Shown: piece after piece, positions 6,001 through 8,358 of the stretch | Position numbering within the stretch: the first letter of the stretch is position 1 | How the letters are laid out: each line of letters starts with the position of its first letter | Position numbers and translations under genes: made by a program | Assembly: GCA_017423885.1 (NCBI GenBank) | Contig: JAFPCJ010000126.1 | Coordinates: 1-11,060, forward strand | Direction of reading: 5' to 3' | Source: Clostridia bacterium | GTDB taxonomy: Bacteria > Bacillota_A > Clostridia > Oscillospirales > Acutalibacteraceae | DNA: 11,060 nucleotides | The notes under the pieces: model-generated | Databases searched by the model: none | What the model was told of the DNA's origin: nothing | The model's input: only the letters and a program-made list of their open reading frames with translations

Positions 6001-8237
6001 AGCTTTCGAATAATGGCTTCAGTTATCTGCCGCTTGCTGATGAATACGGCGAGAGCATATCTGCCACTAAGCTTTCAGCTATTGACGGTAAAAAGGCTTT
6101 TGTATTCGTTGAATTTGCATCGCTTTCTCCTGAAATAGGTGCTACAGCGCTTGTAAATAACAATACTGTAACGCTTACACTCGGTATATCCGGTCTTGGT
6201 AAGACTGCGGCTATAGGCGGTGTTGGTCTGTACGGCGGCGAGCGTCCTTACATCAAGGCACTTCGCAATGTATTGGGCTTTGGCAACTATATCCTTAATG
6301 ACGGTGAGAACGCAAAGACGTGGACCATTTCGGGTGACGGTATGTACTCACTTTCGGTCAATGGCAAGTCACCGAGCGGTAAAGCGGTAGCACTTGTTCC
6401 TATGTCTGCAGGAGTAGACAATATCGCTACTGCCACACTTGAAAAAGAGGACGGAATTCAAAAGACCCTTGGTCTTGCGTTCTATTACAATCTCCCCTCG
6501 GGCAGAACAAGCACGGATATGCCTGTAAAGCTTCAAATAAGTGATACAGAGTATTGGGAGTATATTCCTTATGCACCTGTATACTATGCGGCTGATGCCG
6601 ATAATATCTCTACCGAGAAGAAGGCGGCGTTGCTTGCTGATAAGCAGGGTGTCCGCGGATATGCATTCATACCCTTCAGTTCGATGAACCGAGTATATGA
6701 AAGCGGTGGAACTCAAAAGACCGAGGCGCTCAAAAACAATGCCGCAGCCGCTCTCGAGGCTGCTGAAGGCATCGAACTTATCATCAATAATAAGCGAAGC
6801 AGTACAAGGGATATGTGCTATGAGTACATCTTTGATACCATAGGTGTATACTCGGATATCGCGTCTTACATAGAGACTGCCAATAAGACGGCAACCGTTT
6901 CCTATGTAACCGCCGCAGGTTTTGCACATCAGAAGACAAACTCTCCCGAAGCACAGCTTCATATTATCAATGCTCTTGATAATGCTACGGATGTTACGGC
7001 AACCGGCGCAACTGTGGCTCCTGCTGAAGTAAACGGTGCTCGCGCAGTGTCGGTAAGACCGAGTGCGGCATTTGAGGCAAAATTTGTAAACGATCTTTAC
7101 GGCGCCGAGGAAGCCAAGGCGGCAGACGGCATAATGCTCTGGCTTGAAACTCCTGCAGGAGTTGCCGACCCCGCACTTAAGGTAACGCTCACCGATAAAA
7201 ACGGCAAGAAGTACACCTTTGAAAGCGGAAGCTACTATTATAACTGTCCGCTTGAGGGCGATCATATCGTTGCAATGAACGGTAAGCTTTCCTTGGCAGA
7301 ATTTGCAGGAAACATCATTATTCCGTTTGATAGCTTTACAAACGGTAAGCAGATATCCTTTATAGATGTTACTGATGTTACCGTTTCGGGCGGTCAGGCA
7401 CTTGCCGACAAGTCGATCATTCTCAATAAGGCGTATGCTTATCCCACTCTTGATTTCCTGCGTATGTCTATAGGCGATCTTGCGGCAAGATATACTGTAT
7501 CTGCGGCAGATGATGCTGATGCAATAGCGGTATCAAAGGATGTTATCCGTCTGCATGATACAGCACTTACCTACGAAAAACTGCTGAGCATGCTCGAGAT
7601 ATCTCCCAATGCATTTAGCCTCTCTTTGCCGAACGGCGTAAAGGGCTTGGATAAGGCACAGGGAAGCTTTGAGCTTAACGTTATGCGCGGCAGCTTCAAG
7701 GTAGGAACTGTAAAGCTTGAGGTGGTAAATCAGGATATCGTACCCGATACGCTGATAATTATTACTCCCGAGGTTCCTGCAGTTCCCGACCGTGAGGTGA
7801 CCGTAACAGAGCAGGTGCTCGAGAAGCAAGAGGTATTTGAGGACGAGGAAACTCCCGTAAATGAGCTTATCCGTGTTAAAGAAGCGGCGGCTTCGCTTGT
7901 ACAGCTTGCAGGCGATACCGTTACAATAAGCTCGGTCATGTCGGCAGAGAGACTTATGAGTGCCTTTGCAGTTGCAGACGGCGTAAAGCTCTACATAGCA
8001 GACAATGATAGCTGTCTTATCAAGAACAGCGCAGGAGTTTACAACGGTTATTACCTTGTAGTTGAGTATGACGGCGTAAAGACAGGCTTTAATATCGTAG
8101 CCCCGAATGCTCCTGTAGCTGTAGAGGATGAAGGCATCAACGTAATGCTTATCATTATTATCGCGGCGGCGGCACTCGTAGCTATTGCCCTTGTTATACT
8201 TATAATCATTCTCATCAAGAGAAAAAAGCGCAAATAA
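3..8237 (+). CDS. Giant membrane-anchored surface protein of tandem beta-sandwich-like repeats (5' partial)
   Basis: I do not recognise this as a named gene. The frame is open from base 3 through the left edge, so 2744 residues are visible and the true start lies upstream. The ATG at base 54 has no Shine-Dalgarno and no signal peptide after it, and it falls within a repeat, so it is not the start. Twelve visible repeats of about 176-222 residues each close with a strand like FDELGFY followed by (S/T)DPxxY. Inside each are G(I/Y)AFYxK(L/V)P, a YW/YY aromatic patch, and G(F/Y)EG(F/W)VF(I/V)PF. The alternation of hydrophobic strands and a terminal FDE strand resembles jelly-roll carbohydrate-binding modules (fold-level inference). 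Two small beta-rich domains, one transmembrane helix and KRKKRK end the protein, giving type I topology with the repeats outside the cell. No catalytic domain or LPxTG motif is visible. It likely shares a transcript with the sugar-binding protein gene 28 bases downstream. An adhesin role is the main alternative. Confidence 0.9.
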   Translation, partial: TAELSAAEIEASTSVELMLTTASTELSDLKKDFLFDELGFYEGADSYIRAVKVAFGTEYVANSGENAQETVKLQWNCTDGQITYSQRNDPLSPYCAAIGLKTGNLNSEWNNFKTGLVVKPDAAWDISATTGYAFYCELPDVGADTALDIWWYINDEVCWNELQPGKPIYYIPYGSDEMETVYFSWNDYSLPGHDHGGYKGFIFVPFTSLKQRYNGQDRGYINNATYFEMRVGIARRPDQEPDLAEQTFVFDELGLYTDPHDYIDAVNAKSNYGEYELIVNDGTSTETVKLPSGYNGVTVSPQAVGVTPYGGSIGITTAASGWNANKAGIVLDAADGDLSMTNGIAFYVKVPEVGLLDPAMDIWLWNSDRNYWNSLVAGKNIYYIAKGSTTVSAVEFQPSSYTYPLHDKSGFEGFVFIPFDAFSCTQYDNGGKDVELMRSLDKFELRFNVAKTDAGLGNQTFVFDELGFYRDPVSYVAAAQKHREDPKQYNYVGNNGASVSETVTVPNSIGGGKVVVSQLESGVTPYGEAMKMTLGTEGWNLDKVRVNVNVGSDFEMSGAKGFAFYAKVPAVDASLDPCIDIMLYKNEQQYWNELQPGKPIYYLEKGSQTVTSELFSWDAYSLPLHNRAGFEGFVFIPFDSLKVKYDGADRGYIDEAESLQVRFNVAKTNAELGGHSYIFDEFGFYSDEVKYAEHCLKIDGADVKGMEYLSNSATKGNEARICGTTDTLTLTQLNEAVKMGMAYTVFPSGEGANNFWTEFDMPRESDWDITRTEGIAFYAKLPENTGKGLQVMLYLDDQHYYNDPMSGSTFYYVAKGTDKVEKIKVENGVYPFKGKSGYEGWFFMPYEAMQKNGATATAASVAAAEKLSVRISVISTDTADYNKNYIFDEFGYYSDPLSYIKYVKSFYVDKSANYIANDGSNAADTVIAQWDMSDQIVIEQSQIGVSPYGESISMTNASSGWNMYKTGYVLDVAEDWDLSATAGIAFYVQIPEADIDPALDFLLFINNSDYWYGSLSDAKIYYLADGSDTLTEDYATNLIAHNMQGFSGFVFVPFDSFKGMSGKRGIVNEATRFEWRVNAAQADRALLGKTYVFDELGFYSDPISYAEKAKELHSSYEYVVNDMTDGTTFTVANGEGVLDAVQSAKGQPFSSALVATVQQNGFASADIDIALKREPLYDVSKTEGIGFYTKLPTETAAAGISVSFTADDVTYTGAASGKSVYYIEKNGKEVLTSAADAVLAGKDGFEGWVFVPFDAINGIDRDKINNAASWRLTIKLKDDTKAVGKSYTFDEIGFYTDPTAYARPVKDVNANYVAESFNSLSSMQTVSQGTELRLVSGKTPYGSALSIVPTKTRSDNTWDHIIINKDSEWRLDSTEGIAMYVRMPGGISETQVTVMLYLNDSLFYPNNTGPIYYVPKNSDGSVVRVSSRQTLYDKVGFEGWVFIPYSSLTAHNGGKINVDDLQNRSSFQIRISHYRLNEDELYKDFIFDEVGFYSDQQMYIDAVKGKYGMSDTASNGNYIANSGDDVDLTTVKRDGNTFTSVSLDERNSPFGSAIAVADTSILPEWHSMRLGAVLNVENNTAALNAKGIAFYARFPNAVDDTYCNLSLYADEYHSYALTSGHLEDETAYTADYVLVDMNGKKTQVNASYALESLQGFEGFVFIPFTSLRDTSDNTKTAADSISYIANSRCEIRFSREFSDRDTYNRTYIIDELGFYKSEDDYIKLAEDKAAEVGNVSGNIIANSCASADTFASQDASALSVEIVGEKTTTGMSAQLTSRYAEDAATSAMLKLDVNSFRIKRAKGVAFWLEAEQSADITFVLKINEILSYEATKSVAAGNKGLVFIPFTDFTDDVAAMTAALDMTAALEARIIQSVPAAGVNLGYIYDSIGFYKDESEYATLVESSFDETNDSIGNYPYTLEQLEYTLGKALKAKQNDSHDSAIQVLEVTSRGVAEQKLTFTISREGKELWQLSKGIAFFADLSKGSAITSLSVKVGDVESKLSNNGFSYLPLADEYGESISATKLSAIDGKKAFVFVEFASLSPEIGATALVNNNTVTLTLGISGLGKTAAIGGVGLYGGERPYIKALRNVLGFGNYILNDGENAKTWTISGDGMYSLSVNGKSPSGKAVALVPMSAGVDNIATATLEKEDGIQKTLGLAFYYNLPSGRTSTDMPVKLQISDTEYWEYIPYAPVYYAADADNISTEKKAALLADKQGVRGYAFIPFSSMNRVYESGGTQKTEALKNNAAAALEAAEGIELIINNKRSSTRDMCYEYIFDTIGVYSDIASYIETANKTATVSYVTAAGFAHQKTNSPEAQLHIINALDNATDVTATGATVAPAEVNGARAVSVRPSAAFEAKFVNDLYGAEEAKAADGIMLWLETPAGVADPALKVTLTDKNGKKYTFESGSYYYNCPLEGDHIVAMNGKLSLAEFAGNIIIPFDSFTNGKQISFIDVTDVTVSGGQALADKSIILNKAYAYPTLDFLRMSIGDLAARYTVSAADDADAIAVSKDVIRLHDTALTYEKLLSMLEISPNAFSLSLPNGVKGLDKAQGSFELNVMRGSFKVGTVKLEVVNQDIVPDTLIIITPEVPAVPDREVTVTEQVLEKQEVFEDEETPVNELIRVKEAAASLVQLAGDTVTISSVMSAERLMSAFAVADGVKLYIADNDSCLIKNSAGVYNGYYLVVEYDGVKTGFNIVAPNAPVAVEDEGINVMLIIIIAAAALVAIALVILIIILIKRKKRK
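126..770 (+). repeat. Tandem domain repeat 1 (215 residues)
   Basis: Begins just after the FDELGFY strand (105-125) of a repeat that extends beyond the left edge, and closes with FDELGLY at 750-770. It has the full motif set: SEWNNFKTG, GYAFYCELP, CWNELQPGKPIYY, YKGFIFVPF, RGYINNA. It contains four cysteines (NCT, PYC, FYC, VCW), more than other repeats. It is closest by eye to repeats 3 and 5. Confidence 0.8.
771..1409 (+). repeat. Tandem domain repeat 2 (213 residues)
   Basis: Complete unit with SGWNANKAG, GIAFYVKVP, YWNSLVAGKNIYY and FEGFVFIPF, closing with FDELGFY at 1389-1409. It shares VTPYGGSIGIT-type residues with repeats 3 and 5 (VTPYGEAMKMT, VSPYGESISMT). It lacks the RGYI element of repeats 1 and 3. 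Confidence 0.8.
1410..2057 (+). repeat. Tandem domain repeat 3 (216 residues)
   Basis: Complete unit with EGWNLDK, GFAFYAKVP, YWNELQPGKPIYY, FEGFVFIPF and DRGYIDEA, closing with FDEFGFY at 2037-2057. Its NELQPGKPIYY block matches repeat 1 exactly at protein level and closely at DNA level. Confidence 0.8.
2058..2681 (+). repeat. Tandem domain repeat 4 (208 residues)
   Basis: Divergent in its first third, where a longer lead-in with EARICGTTD replaces the usual NDGxxxxTV. It keeps FWTEFDM, GIAFYAKLP, YYNDPMSGSTFYY and YEGWFFMPY, and closes with FDEFGYY at 2661-2681. Confidence 0.78.
2682..3299 (+). repeat. Tandem domain repeat 5 (206 residues)
   Basis: Complete unit: NYIANDGSNAADTV, SPYGESISM, SGWNMYKTGYVL, GIAFYVQIP, DYWYGSL, FSGFVFVPF, KRGIVNEA, closing with FDELGFY at 3279-3299. 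Its lead-in resembles that of repeat 1 (YVANSGENAQETV). Confidence 0.8.
3300..3887 (+). repeat. Tandem domain repeat 6 (196 residues)
   Basis: Shorter unit. It retains GIGFYTKLP, SGKSVYY, FEGWVFVPF and the closing FDEIGFY at 3867-3887. It lacks the Trp of the WN element and the YW pair (TYTGAASGK instead), so any ligand face built on those aromatics is altered here. Confidence 0.78.
3888..4481 (+). repeat. Tandem domain repeat 7 (198 residues)
   Basis: Contains TPYGSALSIV, NTWDHIIINKD, GIAMYVRMP, FYPNNTGPIYY and FEGWVFIPY, closing with FDEVGFY at 4461-4481. It keeps a Trp at the WN position, but the second aromatic patch is reduced to FYP. Confidence 0.78.
4482..5147 (+). repeat. Tandem domain repeat 8 (222 residues)
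   Basis: The longest unit. It contains NYIANSGDDVD, SPFGSAIAV, PEWHSMRLGAVL, GIAFYARFP and FEGFVFIPF, closing with IDELGFY at 5127-5147. The region between the second aromatic patch and the IPF strand carries an insertion around HLEDETAYTADY. Confidence 0.78.
5148..5675 (+). repeat. Tandem domain repeat 9, shortened (176 residues)
   Basis: The shortest unit. It keeps GVAFWLE, KGLVFIPF and the closing YDSIGFY at 5655-5675. It has lost the segment between the SYE strand and the IPF strand that carries the IYY motif in other repeats, and it lacks the WN element. Confidence 0.72.
5676..6233 (+). repeat. Tandem domain repeat 10, divergent (186 residues)
   Basis: Recognisable mainly by GIAFFADL, the strand AFVFVEFASL in place of FVFIPF, and the closing IGGVGLY at 6213-6233, where FDE is lost. 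Both the WN Trp and the YW patch are absent. Register and the following RPYIKAL place it in the array. Confidence 0.65.
6234..6851 (+). repeat. Tandem domain repeat 11 (206 residues)
   Basis: Opens with PYIKALRNV and NYILNDGENAKTW, like repeats 1 and 5, and keeps SPSGKAVAL, GLAFYYNLP, YWEYIPYAPVYY and GYAFIPFSSM, closing with FDTIGVY at 6831-6851. The WN Trp is missing, but the second aromatic patch (YWEY, VYY) returns. Confidence 0.75.
6852..7442 (+). repeat. Tandem domain repeat 12, last and degenerate (197 residues)
   Basis: Keeps SYIETANKT after the previous closing strand, GIMLWLETP in place of GIAFYxKxP, SYYYNCPL, and GNIIIPFDSF. The closing strand is eroded to NKAYAYPTLDF near 7425-7451, with no FDE. 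The C-terminal boundary is therefore approximate. Confidence 0.62.
7491..7736 (+). other. Small C-terminal beta-rich domain A of the surface protein
   Basis: About 82 residues with a pattern of beta strands and a helix: AIAVSKDVIRL, then LTYEKLLSMLEI, then AFSLSLPNG, then GTVKLEVVNQ. The order resembles a small ubiquitin-like or beta-grasp-like wall domain (inference). It aligns by eye with domain B further on, including the (Y/A)E(K/R)L(L/M)S helix start. It probably acts as a membrane-proximal spacer rather than a ligand-binding unit. Confidence 0.5.
7737..7868 (+). other. Acidic, Pro-containing linker between domains A and B
   Basis: Forty-four residues running from IVPDTL to PVNEL. They contain several Pro residues (PEVPAVP) and an acidic stretch (EVFEDEETP) and show no domain pattern. 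It is probably an extended flexible or wall-spanning segment. Confidence 0.5.
7869..8099 (+). other. Small C-terminal beta-rich domain B of the surface protein
   Basis: About 77 residues: LAGDTVTISSV, the helix SAERLMSAFAV, VKLYIADND, and GYYLVVEYDGVKTGFNIV. The order of elements matches domain A, so the pair probably arose by duplication. It is followed by about 14 residues and then the membrane helix. Confidence 0.5.
8142..8234 (+). other. C-terminal transmembrane helix and basic cytoplasmic tail
   Basis: About 25 uninterrupted hydrophobic residues (VMLIIIIAAAALV... through IILI) are followed at once by KRKKRK and the stop codon TAA (8235-8237). By the positive-inside rule this fixes the C-terminus in the cytoplasm and all repeats outside. 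There is no LPxTG-like motif before the helix, so sortase attachment to the wall is unlikely and the protein should stay membrane-anchored. Confidence 0.9.
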
Positions 8238-8253
8238 AAATTTTTGATCCAAA

Positions 8254-8258
8254 AGGAG
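8254..8258 (+). promoter_or_regulatory. Shine-Dalgarno AGGAG for the solute-binding protein gene
   Basis: AGGAG lies within AAAAGGAGAA, with a 7-base spacer to the ATG at 8266. It decides the start of the downstream gene. The 28-base gap between the stop of the surface protein (8237) and this ATG shows no promoter-like pair of hexamers and no hairpin terminator, which points to co-transcription. Confidence 0.9.
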
Positions 8259-8265
8259 AAGCACT

Positions 8266-8358
8266 ATGACATTTCGGTTTAAAAGAAAATTAAGCGCTGT
8301 TACGGCAGTAATGCTTTCGGCGGCAACGGTTTTCGGTATGTCACTTACCGCAAAAGCC
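8266..8358 (+). other. Sec signal peptide, signal peptidase I type
   Basis: Residues 1-31 have a basic start (RFKRK), a hydrophobic core (AVTAVMLSAATVFGM) and an AKA cleavage site before D32. There is no lipobox Cys. Most Gram-positive ABC binding proteins are lipoproteins, so the retention mode of this one differs. Confidence 0.85.

Noticed and set aside
6369..7265. Long open frame of 298 codons on the minus strand, with similar ones at 1848-2399, 2691-3341, 3609-4082, 4341-4865, 7533-8264 and 10171-10773
   Set aside because: All lie in register with the codons of the plus-strand genes. They stay open because those genes rarely use TTA, CTA or TCA, whose complements are stops. Their translations are rich in Cys, Ile and Tyr and show no domain pattern.
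7641..7655. LPNGV in the surface protein as a possible sortase motif
   Set aside because: It is inside a folded-looking domain about 160 residues before the membrane helix, and the residue pattern is not LPxTG. Sortase signals sit directly before the helix.
54..8237. The repeat array as a DNA-level tandem repeat or mobile element
   Set aside because: Units are similar mainly at protein level, vary in length by up to 46 residues, and show no inverted ends or transposase. This is an old domain duplication within one gene.
8236..8245. AAAAATTTTT palindrome just after the stop of the surface protein, as a possible terminator
   Set aside because: It has five base pairs of A-T only, no loop and no GC stem, and it sits against the next gene's ribosome binding site. 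It cannot form a credible intrinsic terminator.
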